From: Pontibacter sp. HSC-14F20
Lineage (GTDB): Bacteria > Bacteroidota > Bacteroidia > Cytophagales > Hymenobacteraceae
Length of the DNA stretch: 64,000 nt
Direction of reading: 5' to 3'
NCBI RefSeq assembly: GCF_019599265.1
Contig: NZ_JAHZTC010000017.1
Location: 49,229 to 113,228, forward strand
Shown here: positions 1 through 7,643 of the stretch, piece by piece
How positions within the stretch are numbered: position 1 is the stretch's first letter
Layout of the letters: each line of letters starts with the position of its first letter
The notes under the pieces: generated by a model
Database searches by the model: none
What the model was told of the DNA's origin: nothing
What the model saw: only the letters and a program-made list of their open reading frames with translations
Translations under genes and position numbers: made by a program

Positions 1-158
1 GCTTCACTGATATCCTTGAACTTCTCTTCGGCCGCTTTGTCGCCTTTGGTCTTATCCGGATGATACTTTTTGGCTAAAGCACGGTAGGCCTTTTTGATAT
101 CGGCCTGGGAGGCAGATTTCTCAACGCCCAGTATCTTATAATAGTCCTTGTAGTCCAT
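1..158 (-). CDS. J-domain co-chaperone, N-terminal part (partial)
   Basis: The reverse strand encodes the first 52 or so residues of a DnaJ-family protein, cut by the window edge. The J domain starts right at the ATG (158-156), with the usual DYYKILGV opening, a helix ending in [15 protein letters not shown] that contains the HPD tripeptide needed to stimulate DnaK ATPase, and a [12 protein letters not shown] helix IV. By family knowledge it is a cytoplasmic Hsp70 co-chaperone. Whether it is full DnaJ or a CbpA-like protein cannot be told, because the zinc-finger and C-terminal regions lie outside the window. Confidence 0.9.
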   Translation of the reverse strand, partial: MDYKDYYKILGVEKSASQADIKKAYRALAKKYHPDKTKGDKAAEEKFKDISE

Positions 159-230
159 GCTTGTATAGGTATAAAGGTCAGTTACAGGTATAAAACGCAA
201 TCCTGCACCGGGGGTTAACAGGTATAAAAC

Positions 231-262
231 AAAAAGCACCGCCCCGGAGGACAGTGCTTTTT
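231..262 (-). terminator. Intrinsic terminator after the YqaE lipoprotein gene
   Basis: AAAAAGCAC (231-239) is an exact inverted match of GTGCTTTTT (254-262) around a GC-rich loop. Read on the minus strand the hairpin ends in a run of T, 22 bases after the stop of the lipoprotein gene. The flanking A and T runs make it plausible in both directions. Confidence 0.75.
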
Positions 263-284
263 ATGCTTGAGGAAAGCCTGTGCT

Positions 285-887
285 TTAGATGGTATCTGTC
301 ACGACAAGTAGCGCGTAGATCACACCCGGAATCCAGAAGAGGAGCGTCAGGATGAGACTGATCCAGAACTGCGTGCCTATACCTACGTGCAGGAACACAG
401 CCAATGGAGGAAGCAATACAGCCAGAATAATTTTGATGATACTCAGGTCGCCACCACGGTCTTGCTTCAGCGCTTCGCGAACCTCTCTCTTAAATTCTTT
501 TTTCTCGGCCTTGGTCATACTGGCAAGGCGCTCTTTGGCCATAGCCAATGCCTCAGCTTCTGTCACTGTCACCTCTTCTGCAGCAACAGGGGCTATCGGG
601 GCAACTTTCGGAGCAGGTGCAACCGGCGCGGCAGGTATAGCAGCACTAGCTTCCAGCTCAGGTTCGGCTACTGCTTTTTCTGTAGCTTTTTCTTCAGCTG
701 CAGCCATAGCGACTTCACTCAATGAAATCTCAGGGGCAACCTCCTGCTTTGGCGCAGGCTTTTTCATGTCGTTATAAGGCGCCTGCTTGTGGCCGGCAAA
801 TTCATAGTATTTGGCTGAGCTACAGGCAAACATCAGTTGCGCGGCTACAAGAACAAATACCAGGTTAAGTAAACTTCTGATCTTCAT
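285..887 (-). CDS. Lipoprotein with C-terminal YqaE/Pmp3 membrane domain
   Basis: A 200-residue protein from the ATG at 887. An upstream in-frame start at 995 would put 36 extra residues before the signal peptide and is less likely. Residues 1-22 form a lipoprotein signal peptide (MKIRSLLNLVFVLVAAQLMFAC). The middle is Ala/Pro/Glu-rich and disordered (repeats such as APVAPAPK), then a charged helix (KKEFKREVREALK), then two hydrophobic segments (about 150-195) with the Pmp3/YqaE signature ILAVLLPPLAVFLHVG and FWIPGVIYALLVV. Stand-alone YqaE proteins of about 50 residues modulate membrane potential or stress tolerance. Fusion to a lipoprotein anchor and a long linker recurs in Bacteroidota (from memory). 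Function is unknown. Confidence 0.8.
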   Translation of the reverse strand: MKIRSLLNLVFVLVAAQLMFACSSAKYYEFAGHKQAPYNDMKKPAPKQEVAPEISLSEVAMAAAEEKATEKAVAEPELEASAAIPAAPVAPAPKVAPIAPVAAEEVTVTEAEALAMAKERLASMTKAEKKEFKREVREALKQDRGGDLSIIKIILAVLLPPLAVFLHVGIGTQFWISLILTLLFWIPGVIYALLVVTDTI

Positions 888-993
888 AGTTTTAGATTTT
901 AATTTATTAAAAATAAAAAGAGTGATCCCTGTAAGGGTATTAGCTAAATAAGAGATAGTGCTAAAGTTATATGCAAATCTCTTCATATATACC

Positions 994-1007
994 ATACAGT
1001 ACTGTAT
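994..1007. promoter_or_regulatory. Perfect 14-bp palindrome, candidate operator
   Basis: ATACAGTACTGTAT is a perfect palindrome about 110 bases upstream of the YqaE lipoprotein ATG and about 40 bases past the end of the 1044-1751 gene. Its position fits an operator or promoter-proximal site for the lipoprotein gene. No regulator can be named, and a palindrome of this length may occur by chance. Confidence 0.35.
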
Positions 1008-1043
1008 AACAAGATATTTTGTTCTCTAAATAGTATTCCCAGA

Positions 1044-1751
1044 TTATAAAGTGCTGTTTTGGGCTACCAATTCCTGAAGCGTGCCAGCCAGCAAGGTCTG
1101 AATTTCCTGCCAGCGGGGATCACCTTGCTGCGGAAATTTCTGGTTTACTTCCAACTCTATGCCCACATATGCATCGGCGGTGAATTTGCGCCGCAGGTAA
1201 GTAGGAAAACCATCGGCTATACCTAAGTAAGGGTAATTGAAACGCACCAAGAGCTCATTATCGGCTTTGTTCAGCGCGACTTTCCATTGCCTGCTGAAAG
1301 CCTGTTCGTGTTTTCGTTTGGGATCGTAAAGCAAACCAATATCAGCTTTGCGCTCCTCACCATCCCGCACGGGCGTAAAGGTATGTACAGCCACATGCAG
1401 CACGCGTCTCCCAGCCGAAACAAAATCCGCAATCAGCTGCTCTACCTGCTCCCGGTAAGGCTTGAAGTGTTTTTCAAGCAGGCGCTCTTTTTCAGCAGGA
1501 GGCAGTACCTGGGTAAATTCTGAGAACAGTTTGGCATGATGCAACGACCGGTTCAGCTCTACCAATAAACGACTTGTTTCCGAGTAGAAACCTATATCAG
1601 CCACTGGTCTGAGGGTATTATACAGTTCGAGTGCGCCGATGTCGTAGCCCCGGTGTGTTTTCAGTACTTCCTGCTGCCCCTGAAAGAGTGGTGCATAGGC
1701 AGAAGGTATGAGGTTTCCTCCGTGTTCGCAGGTCAACAGTAATCTCAGCAT
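1044..1751 (-). CDS. N-formylglutamate amidohydrolase family protein
   Basis: A 235-residue member of the N-formylglutamate amidohydrolase (FGase) family, metal-dependent C-N hydrolases. Visible family features are the N-terminal LLTCEHGGNLIP block with a metal-ligand-like EHG, HRGYDIGA, the HVAVHTFTPV motif, an ADIGLLYD block, and a C-terminal GIELEVNQKF strand. It is the last gene of a four-gene operon: its ATG overlaps the stop of the upstream ligase (ATGCTGA, 1745-1751). True FGases act in histidine degradation, but no hut gene is nearby. The neighbours are two amidoligases and a peptidase, so it more likely cleaves or trims an amide made by them (inference). Confidence 0.85.
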   Translation of the reverse strand: MLRLLLTCEHGGNLIPSAYAPLFQGQQEVLKTHRGYDIGALELYNTLRPVADIGFYSETSRLLVELNRSLHHAKLFSEFTQVLPPAEKERLLEKHFKPYREQVEQLIADFVSAGRRVLHVAVHTFTPVRDGEERKADIGLLYDPKRKHEQAFSRQWKVALNKADNELLVRFNYPYLGIADGFPTYLRRKFTADAYVGIELEVNQKFPQQGDPRWQEIQTLLAGTLQELVAQNSTL

Positions 1752-3001
1752 GGCTTTTCAGGTATATATACACCGCCCTGCGCCAGGCAACGGGCCAGAC
1801 TCAGGTATACGCGCCGAATATCCTGCTCGCCAGGTTGCTCGCCCAGTGCCTCCACGATGCGTTTGGAAAGGCAGCCGCGCGACAAGATTACATTCAGTGC
1901 ATAGGCAACATGGGGCTGCTCTTCCAGATTAAGCGTTTCAGCTACGATGTGCTTCCACAACTCGCCAACCGTGCAATTGTCTTTGCAGTCGAAGCCAAAA
2001 CAAGCAATAAAATCACGATCAGTGATCACAACTTCCTGCCCGCTGCGCACCACCTGCAGGAAAAGGTCAGACAGCCGGTATTCATCCCAGTTTTTCAGTT
2101 TGTCTATACCTACCCAACGCTCACCAACCAGCGCCTGTATGGCAGCCACCACAGCCTGCAGTACGGCCAGGTCAGCCACCGGGCTCTCCTGAATATCAAT
2201 GAGGCGGATTTCGATGGCGTTGCGGTCGAAGCGGGCAATGGCACCGCGCGAATTCAGGAATTCCTCCTGCAGCACGCCTTGCGGATCGTGAGGTGCCACG
2301 GCCTCATACATGCGGTTCAGGATCTGCTCCTGGTAGTCCTTTTTTGTAAACACAGCTTCAGGCACCACCTTGCCGGCAATGGCTGGAATTTTGCTCTGGT
2401 TGTGGCGGTATACCTCCAGGCGGGTGTCCAGCAAACCAGAAACTTTACCGTCCAACACAGGGGAAGACGCAGCAAGGGCAGGTATAAGCGGCAGCACCAT
2501 CCGGATGGCCGAATGCAGTTTGCCAAACTCTTCGTCGTTGCCAAAGGGCAGGTTCAGGTGCGTGCTTTGCAAATTGGCCCAGCCATGCCCGCGACAGTCA
2601 AAAATTCTATTGTAGGCTTCGTATACTGCATTGTGCTCGTGCGGCCAGAGTTTGGTTTCCTTAAAAGGGTCCATGACCGGGTGCGCACCTGTCGGCAGCA
2701 GCATGGCGTTGTGCTTTTCGAGCAGCTGGTTTATCTTCCGGACATGCTCCTGAAAATCGTTTTCCAGACCGAGCAAGGTATGAGCGGGCGACTGTGTTTT
2801 CAGTTCCACTACGTGCAGGACCAATTCATTGGACCAGGCCATTTTCCCGAACTCCACATCCGACACATAGGCACCGACCTGGTCATAGATCAGCTGATCC
2901 GTGATGGGCCGTACCTGCAGGGTGTCTCTGTCCACGATCATATACTCCATCTCCACACCATAGCCTTCAAACAGGTGCAGCGTAGCGGGTTTAGTACTCA
3001 T
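1745..3001 (-). CDS. Glutamate-cysteine ligase-like (GCS2) amidoligase
   Basis: A 418-residue GCS2-family carboxylate-amine ligase with a glutamine-synthetase-like fold that couples ATP hydrolysis to joining an amino acid carboxylate to an amine. The start at 3001 (MSTKPATLHLF) is preferred over one 8 codons upstream because it sits next to the conserved FEGYGVEMEY block (GxExE-type metal-binding residues). Other family marks are NELVLHVVELKT, the GAHPV turn, STHLNLPF and the ARFDRNAIEIRLIDIQE active-site block. It overlaps the RimK gene by 11 bases and the FGase gene by 7, so it is translationally coupled. Canonical gamma-Glu-Cys ligase activity is not implied. By family knowledge these operon-borne GCS2 proteins are predicted to make peptides of unknown composition. 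Confidence 0.85.
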   Translation of the reverse strand: MSTKPATLHLFEGYGVEMEYMIVDRDTLQVRPITDQLIYDQVGAYVSDVEFGKMAWSNELVLHVVELKTQSPAHTLLGLENDFQEHVRKINQLLEKHNAMLLPTGAHPVMDPFKETKLWPHEHNAVYEAYNRIFDCRGHGWANLQSTHLNLPFGNDEEFGKLHSAIRMVLPLIPALAASSPVLDGKVSGLLDTRLEVYRHNQSKIPAIAGKVVPEAVFTKKDYQEQILNRMYEAVAPHDPQGVLQEEFLNSRGAIARFDRNAIEIRLIDIQESPVADLAVLQAVVAAIQALVGERWVGIDKLKNWDEYRLSDLFLQVVRSGQEVVITDRDFIACFGFDCKDNCTVGELWKHIVAETLNLEEQPHVAYALNVILSRGCLSKRIVEALGEQPGEQDIRRVYLSLARCLAQGGVYIPEKPC

Positions 3002-4469
3002 CTGTTCTAACGTTCTTGTTGTCATCTATGCGTTTCTTAATGGATTTAAGGATAGAAGTATAAAGCTCTTTTTTAAGTATCTCGTCTTCGCAGCCGGCGT
3101 CTATGCTGGGGTTATCATTTACCTCAATCACGTAGGCTTTTCCGTCTATCTCCTTAATATCCACTCCATAAAGCCCGTTGCCAATCAGGTTTGCCGCCTT
3201 CATAGCTGTGTGCAACACCACGAAAGGCACCTCTTCAAACGGCACCGTTTCGTGGTCGCCCTCGGTATCATTTTTCTTTTTACCGTTCCAGTTATAGATC
3301 TGCCAGTGCCCTTTGGCCATAAAGTACTTGCAGGCATATAGCGGCTGCTTGTCCATGATGCCGATACGCCAGTCGAAGTCGGTTGGGGTGAATTCCTGGC
3401 CGATAATCAGCTCTGAATCTAGCAGCATCTCGTCCAGTTCCCGCTGCAGTCCTTCGCTGTCTTTGGCTTTCACAACCCCCTGCGAAAAAGAACTGTCCGG
3501 CTTCTTTAGCACACAAGGTATACCGAGTTCCTGCTCCACCAGTTCGCGGTTGTCTTTGTGAATGATCATCGTCTTAGGTATAGGCACTTTGGCTTTGGTC
3601 AGCAATTCGGCCAGGTATACCTTGTTGGTACAGCGCAGGATGGAAATCGGATCGTCGATCACAACCAGCCCGTCGGCATATGCTTTACGGGCAAATTTGT
3701 AGGTATGGTGGTTGACGGAAGTGGTCTCCCGGATAAAAAGTGCATCGAACTCCGGCAGTCTGCGGTAATCGTCTTTGGTGATCATCTCGACATAAAAGCC
3801 CATGCTCTCACCAGCCTCTACAAAGTGCTGCAGGGCTTTTTTATTGGAAGGCGGCTCACTTTCGTCCGGATCAACCAGTATGGCCAGGTCATAGATTTTG
3901 TTACGCCCGATTTTAGCGCCCGAAAAGCGGTGCCTGGCAAAATAGGCCTTCGCAAAGCGCAACAAGTAGCGCCAGTGGTGCTCGGGTACGTCGTTGATAG
4001 GTATAGCCGAGATGCTCTGCAGCACCCATTCATCTTTATATACGAACTGCGCGCGTAAGAGCGGCGCCTGGAACAGGTCATGCAAGTGCTTGCAAAGCTT
4101 CTCGTACTTCTGCGCCACATTCTGCCCGAAATAAATACTCAGAGTAAAGGACTTGGAGCGCAGACTGCCCAGCGTTTTCTGGATCAGGTCGTTTAGCTCC
4201 ACGGTAATGGCTCGCACAATGGTCGGGCTTTTAAGGTCCTGCATGGTGGCCACGCTCGGTATAGGTTTGTGCCCCCGCGCCTCGGCCAGCAACGACACAT
4301 AGTAACCTGCACTCTGGTATTTGTAAGAACGGCACAGGTTAAAAATCCGGGCATTTTTGATATCCGTGTAGGCGGCATCCGTCAGGTATGTCTGCACATC
4401 CACCACTTCCACGTCTTCAATCGCCACATCCCAGTCTTTGGGGTAATCCACTACAACTATTTTTCGCAT
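2991..4469 (-). CDS. RimK-family ATP-grasp ligase with RLAN domain
   Basis: A 492-residue ATP-grasp amidoligase. About residues 1-160 match the RimK-like ATP-grasp N-terminal (RLAN) region (NARIFNLCRSYKYQSAGYYVSLLAEARGH opening, shown here in part). A RimK pre-ATP-grasp region follows (DLAILVDPDE, FDALFIRETTSVNHHTYKFAR), then the ATP-grasp core from about 290: CTNKVYLAELL, the nucleotide-binding PCVLKKPDSSFSQGVVK, and the metal-binding YVIEVNDNPSID end. RimK enzymes add amino acids, typically glutamate, to a peptide or protein C terminus. Here the gene sits 3 bases after the C39-like peptidase and overlaps the GCS2 ligase, so the substrate is probably shared with them rather than ribosomal S6 (inference). 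Confidence 0.9.
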   Translation of the reverse strand: MRKIVVVDYPKDWDVAIEDVEVVDVQTYLTDAAYTDIKNARIFNLCRSYKYQSAGYYVSLLAEARGHKPIPSVATMQDLKSPTIVRAITVELNDLIQKTLGSLRSKSFTLSIYFGQNVAQKYEKLCKHLHDLFQAPLLRAQFVYKDEWVLQSISAIPINDVPEHHWRYLLRFAKAYFARHRFSGAKIGRNKIYDLAILVDPDESEPPSNKKALQHFVEAGESMGFYVEMITKDDYRRLPEFDALFIRETTSVNHHTYKFARKAYADGLVVIDDPISILRCTNKVYLAELLTKAKVPIPKTMIIHKDNRELVEQELGIPCVLKKPDSSFSQGVVKAKDSEGLQRELDEMLLDSELIIGQEFTPTDFDWRIGIMDKQPLYACKYFMAKGHWQIYNWNGKKKNDTEGDHETVPFEEVPFVVLHTAMKAANLIGNGLYGVDIKEIDGKAYVIEVNDNPSIDAGCEDEILKKELYTSILKSIKKRIDDNKNVRTDEY

Positions 4470-4472
4470 GGT

Positions 4473-5195
4473 TTATTCGTCGATGGGTTCAGAGTCTACC
4501 GGCTTTATGGCCAGTAGGTTAGCATCAAAAGTAGCCATACCCAACATGATAGAGTTGAGCAGACGCGATGCCTTTACCTCGTAGTAATTGTTCTGAAAAA
4601 AAGGGTTCTCCTGGTAGGGATCCGCCACTACAATCTGCTTCTGGTCGTCTGCAAAGCCACACAGCACTACAAAGTGCCCCATGGGGTAGCCGCGCACATC
4701 GTCGTAAAGAGAGTTGCCTTCCTCATCGCTGAACTCCCGGGCGCTCTGGTACAGGTACGTGGCGCTTAGCCCGGTGAGCAGCGGAATGCCCTTTTCAAAG
4801 TACTCCCGTAGCAGGCCTTTGGTCAGGTCGGTGCAGCGTAACTCCCCGCCCCTTTGCAGAAAATCGATGTAGGCCAGGGTAGCCCGCTTGAATTTATTGC
4901 CTTTTTTAAAGGCTAGCTGTTCCTCCAGTTTTACGATAATTTCCTCGTTGCTGAGCTGAAACCAGGTCGGATCGAAAATGTGCAGGTTGTAGGTATAGAT
5001 ACGGGCTTTATAACCTCTTTTAAGCGCATGGCAGGCCAGTAATACCTCCAAAGTACCGCCTTCATCCAGGTATGGTACTTCTTTGATAACCTCACTTAGG
5101 GAGATAGGATCTTTGAAATAACGGTATACGGCATGCAGACTGGTAGGTCCGCAAGTGGAATCATCGGGTTGCGTATGGATCTTGATCGGAATCAC
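4473..5195 (-). CDS. C39-like cysteine peptidase heading the amidoligase operon
   Basis: A 240-residue soluble papain-fold protein of the peptidase C39-like group. The catalytic triad can be placed: Cys15 in DDSTCGPTSLHAVYRYF, His174 in GYPMGHFVVLCGF and Asp192 in VVADPY. The start is GTG (5195-5193); the frame runs back only seven codons to a TAG and holds no ATG. No ABC-transporter domain or signal peptide is present, so it is not a bacteriocin exporter. First gene of the operon, with the RimK ligase starting 3 bases after its stop. It may process the peptide made by the two ligases, or hydrolyse or transfer at an amide (inference). Confidence 0.85.
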   Translation of the reverse strand: MIPIKIHTQPDDSTCGPTSLHAVYRYFKDPISLSEVIKEVPYLDEGGTLEVLLACHALKRGYKARIYTYNLHIFDPTWFQLSNEEIIVKLEEQLAFKKGNKFKRATLAYIDFLQRGGELRCTDLTKGLLREYFEKGIPLLTGLSATYLYQSAREFSDEEGNSLYDDVRGYPMGHFVVLCGFADDQKQIVVADPYQENPFFQNNYYEVKASRLLNSIMLGMATFDANLLAIKPVDSEPIDE

Positions 5196-5392
5196 AGGCA
5201 GCTTTTTTGTGTTGCACTAAATAACAGTGTGCCTGTTATACGCGGACGATGAAAGAAGTTATCTGTATTTTAGTTAGAAGAAGTAACAATTTGCCGCAGG
5301 TATAGCACCATTTTTGTGTTCAGGAATTGCGGTTTTTATTGGGTAATACAAGCCGAAAACGTATATTGTCTTTAACTTAAATCTTGTTTATT

Positions 5393-6079
5393 ATGAACTG
5401 GGCCTATCGGATTACAAAACGTGATAAAGTGGCATTTGCGCTGGGTTCAGTGTTTGCTATCATTATTCTGGCGAACTGGTTTGCCAGCTACAGCATTGGG
5501 CGGGTAAGTAATCAGTTCAGCGAAGTGTACCACGACCGGTTAGTGCCTTCCCTGGTTATTTCGGATGTGATGGAACGCTACTATCAGAATCGCCTGACGT
5601 TGGAAGATCATATTCTTTCAACCTCAGCGGCAGAGCACGACAGTTTAAACCAGCTTGTGGTGGCAAATACAGAAGCGATTGAAGCACTGGTTCTACAATT
5701 CGAGAAAACATACCTGATCGAGCGCGAAAGTGCCGGTCTGGCTACCTATAAGAAAGAGTTTGGAAAGCTCGTAACAGTGCAGGACCGCATCCTGGAATTG
5801 AGTAGCAATGGTGAAAAAGCAGAAGCGGAGAACCTATACCGTACAGAGGGGCATCAGGCTTTCCTGCACTTACTGGAGCCGCTGCATGAGCTGATTAAAC
5901 TGCAGGGGGAAGTGGGACAGGAATTGTACCAGTCAGCTGACAGACAGGTGAAAACATTGAAAATACTCTCATACCTGGTGATTGGCATGTCGGTATTTAT
6001 AGGTTTGTTGGTGGTCACACTTCTGCAAGCCACCCGAAAACTGAATAACATCAAGCCTCAGAATTATCATCTGAACTAA
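5393..6079 (+). CDS. Orphan four-helix-bundle (4HB_MCP) membrane sensor without output domain
   Basis: A 228-residue inner-membrane protein starting at the ATG at 5393. Residues about 13-32 (AFALGSVFAIIILANWFA) and 193-214 (SYLVIGMSVFIGLLVVTLLQ) are membrane helices. Between them is a helical periplasmic region of the type seen in methyl-accepting chemotaxis receptors (4HB_MCP: YHDRLVPSLVISDVMERYY, RTEGHQAFLHLLEPLHELI). Only about 14 residues follow the second helix, so HAMP, MCP-signalling and kinase parts are absent. Similar short proteins are frequent in Bacteroidota, role unknown. It is divergent from the amidoligase operon and shares its 190-bp upstream region. Confidence 0.75.
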   Translation: MNWAYRITKRDKVAFALGSVFAIIILANWFASYSIGRVSNQFSEVYHDRLVPSLVISDVMERYYQNRLTLEDHILSTSAAEHDSLNQLVVANTEAIEALVLQFEKTYLIERESAGLATYKKEFGKLVTVQDRILELSSNGEKAEAENLYRTEGHQAFLHLLEPLHELIKLQGEVGQELYQSADRQVKTLKILSYLVIGMSVFIGLLVVTLLQATRKLNNIKPQNYHLN

Positions 6080-6133
6080 GGTATAGTAGGGAAATAAAAA
6101 TCCTGAAGGAATAGCTTGCTTAGTAATACTTTG

Positions 6134-6171
6134 TCAGGAGCCTTGTACTCTAAAAAGTACAAGGCTCCTGA
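6134..6171. terminator. Bidirectional terminator between 4HB gene and argH
   Basis: TCAGGAGCCTTGTACT (6134-6149) and AGTACAAGGCTCCTGA (6156-6171) form a perfect 16-bp stem with a 6-base loop, ending two bases before the argH stop codon. It can end transcription of the convergent 4HB gene and of the arg operon. Confidence 0.85.
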
Positions 6172-6172
6172 T

Positions 6173-7504
6173 TTATTTAACCAACTCCTGCAGGGCCGTA
6201 TCAGCTTTCTCGAAATTGAATCCAGCAATTGCCTGATTCATTAAGGTGGCGATTTCCGGGTTGCACAAATTGCCGATGCTGCCTTCATGGGTATGGGTAA
6301 CGGTCTCCGGAACAGTGAAGGTGCCTGCTTCAATTTTTTCGCCTATTGCTTTGTAAGCATCCCGAAAAGGCAATCCGGCCAGTACTTCGGCATTAACGGC
6401 ATCTACGCTGAACGCATACTTATATTTTTCTTCGTCCATGATCTGATCGCGCACCTGCAGTTGCGGCAACATAAAGGTCATCATCTGCAGACAATCTTTC
6501 AGTTCAGTTATAGCCGGGAAAAGCGATTCTTTCAGCAGCTGCAACTCGCGGTGGTAGCCAGAAGGTAAGTTGACAAGCAGCATCGAGATTTCGGTAGGAA
6601 GTGCCTGCATTTTATTGCATTTACCGCGCATGATCTCAAACACATCCGGGTTCTTCTTGTGCGGCATGATGCTCGAACCCGTAGTCAGGTTATCCGGCAG
6701 ACTTACGAAGGCAAAATTCTGACTCATGTACAGGCAAAGGTCCATGGACATACGTGCCAGCGTGGCCGCTACCGACGCCATGGCTGTGCTCACCAGCCGT
6801 TCGGTTTTACCACGCCCCATCTGCGCATACACCACGTTATAGTTCATGGTGCCAAAGCCGAGCAAATCCGTTGTCAGCTGGCGGTTGAGCGGAAAGGAAG
6901 AGCCGTATCCTGCTGCTGAGCCCAGTGGATTTTTGTCCGTAATTTTATAAGCCGCCTGCAGCAGCAATACGTCATCAACCAGACTTTCGGCGTAGGCACC
7001 GAACCACAGGCCGAAAGAAGAAGGCATGGCCACCTGCAGGTGGGTATAGCCGGGCAGTAGCTTGTCCTTGTGGCGCTCGCTCTGCTCCTGCATCACATCA
7101 AACAAAACTTTTACATCCTGTACCAGTTGCTGCAGTTCGTAGCGCAGGTATAGCTTCAGATCCACCAGCACCTGGTCGTTTCGTGAGCGACCACTGTGAA
7201 TTTTCTTACCAGCCTCACCCAACTTGCGCGTCAGCTCCAACTCTACCTGGGAGTGGATGTCCTCCACGCCTGACTCAATCTCAAAATTACCGGCCATAAT
7301 ACGATGGTAAATGGCTTTCATCTCCTGCTGTAAAGCGTTCAGATCATCCTTCTCCAGCAAACCCACCTGCTCCAGCATACGTGTGTGCGCCAGAGAGCCC
7401 AATACATCGAAAGCAGCCAACTGCATATCAAATTCCGGATCGCGACCCACCGTAAATTGCTCGATTTCCTTTTTAACGTTGGTGTTCTTTTGCCAGAGTT
7501 TCAT
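6173..7504 (-). CDS. argH: Argininosuccinate lyase
   Basis: A 443-residue enzyme of the fumarase/aspartase superfamily that splits argininosuccinate into arginine and fumarate, the last step of arginine synthesis. Clear marks are DIHSQVELELTRKLGEAGKKIHSGRSRNDQ (quoted in two parts: DIHSQVELELTRKLG and KIHSGRSRNDQ), the GYTHLQVAMP block and the signature GSSIMPHKKNPDVFEIMRGK carrying the mobile-loop serine. Length is typical. It is the promoter-distal gene of the arg operon, separated from argE' by a 139-bp spacer holding a dispersed intergenic repeat. Confidence 0.97.
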   Translation of the reverse strand: MKLWQKNTNVKKEIEQFTVGRDPEFDMQLAAFDVLGSLAHTRMLEQVGLLEKDDLNALQQEMKAIYHRIMAGNFEIESGVEDIHSQVELELTRKLGEAGKKIHSGRSRNDQVLVDLKLYLRYELQQLVQDVKVLFDVMQEQSERHKDKLLPGYTHLQVAMPSSFGLWFGAYAESLVDDVLLLQAAYKITDKNPLGSAAGYGSSFPLNRQLTTDLLGFGTMNYNVVYAQMGRGKTERLVSTAMASVAATLARMSMDLCLYMSQNFAFVSLPDNLTTGSSIMPHKKNPDVFEIMRGKCNKMQALPTEISMLLVNLPSGYHRELQLLKESLFPAITELKDCLQMMTFMLPQLQVRDQIMDEEKYKYAFSVDAVNAEVLAGLPFRDAYKAIGEKIEAGTFTVPETVTHTHEGSIGNLCNPEIATLMNQAIAGFNFEKADTALQELVK

Positions 7505-7514
7505 GTTTTGATTT

Positions 7515-7530
7515 ATTGAGTGAATGAGTG
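7515..7530. repeat. Short AATGAGTG-type intergenic repeat
   Basis: ATTGAGTGAATGAGTG resembles the spacer upstream of argB (9504-9540) and, in reverse orientation, the hisF-hisI spacer (43884-43904, CATTCACTCATCCACTCAATT shown here only by its ends CATTCACTC and CACTCAATT). All three lie in gaps inside biosynthetic operons. Confidence 0.45.
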
Positions 7531-7541
7531 ATTTTACTTTC

Positions 7542-7615
7542 TGTCATTTCAAAAACTGGAGAGAAATCTGAATCCAGTTATTACAGCCAGATTGCTCATT
7601 GCATCCGAAATGACA
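7542..7615. repeat. Dispersed intergenic inverted repeat, copy 1 (argH-argE' gap)
   Basis: A 74-bp element with perfect 9-bp terminal inverted repeats, TGTCATTTC (7542-7550) and GAAATGACA (7607-7615), and a second inverted pair inside, GAGAAATCTG (7561-7570) and CAGATTGCTC (7588-7597). Related copies sit at 51948-52018 and 54585-54654. All three lie in spacers within operons, so they are transcribed and could fold as hairpins. They look like a REP/MITE-type family; no transposase is nearby. Confidence 0.7.
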
Positions 7616-7643
7616 GGTAGCGGATTCGATTCCCGCCCTGGTT

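Noticed and set aside
352..777. Plus-strand frame of 141 codons
   Set aside because: It is antisense to the lipoprotein gene; the composition (Ser/Ala-rich) mirrors the repeats of the real frame on the minus strand.
1835..3010. Plus-strand frame of 391 codons
   Set aside because: Antisense to the GCS2 ligase, whose family motifs are clear; long antisense frames are common in such GC-rich genes.
4473..5195. Bacteriocin-processing C39 peptidase of an ABC exporter
   Set aside because: No ABC-transporter or membrane domain is present and the neighbours are amidoligases.
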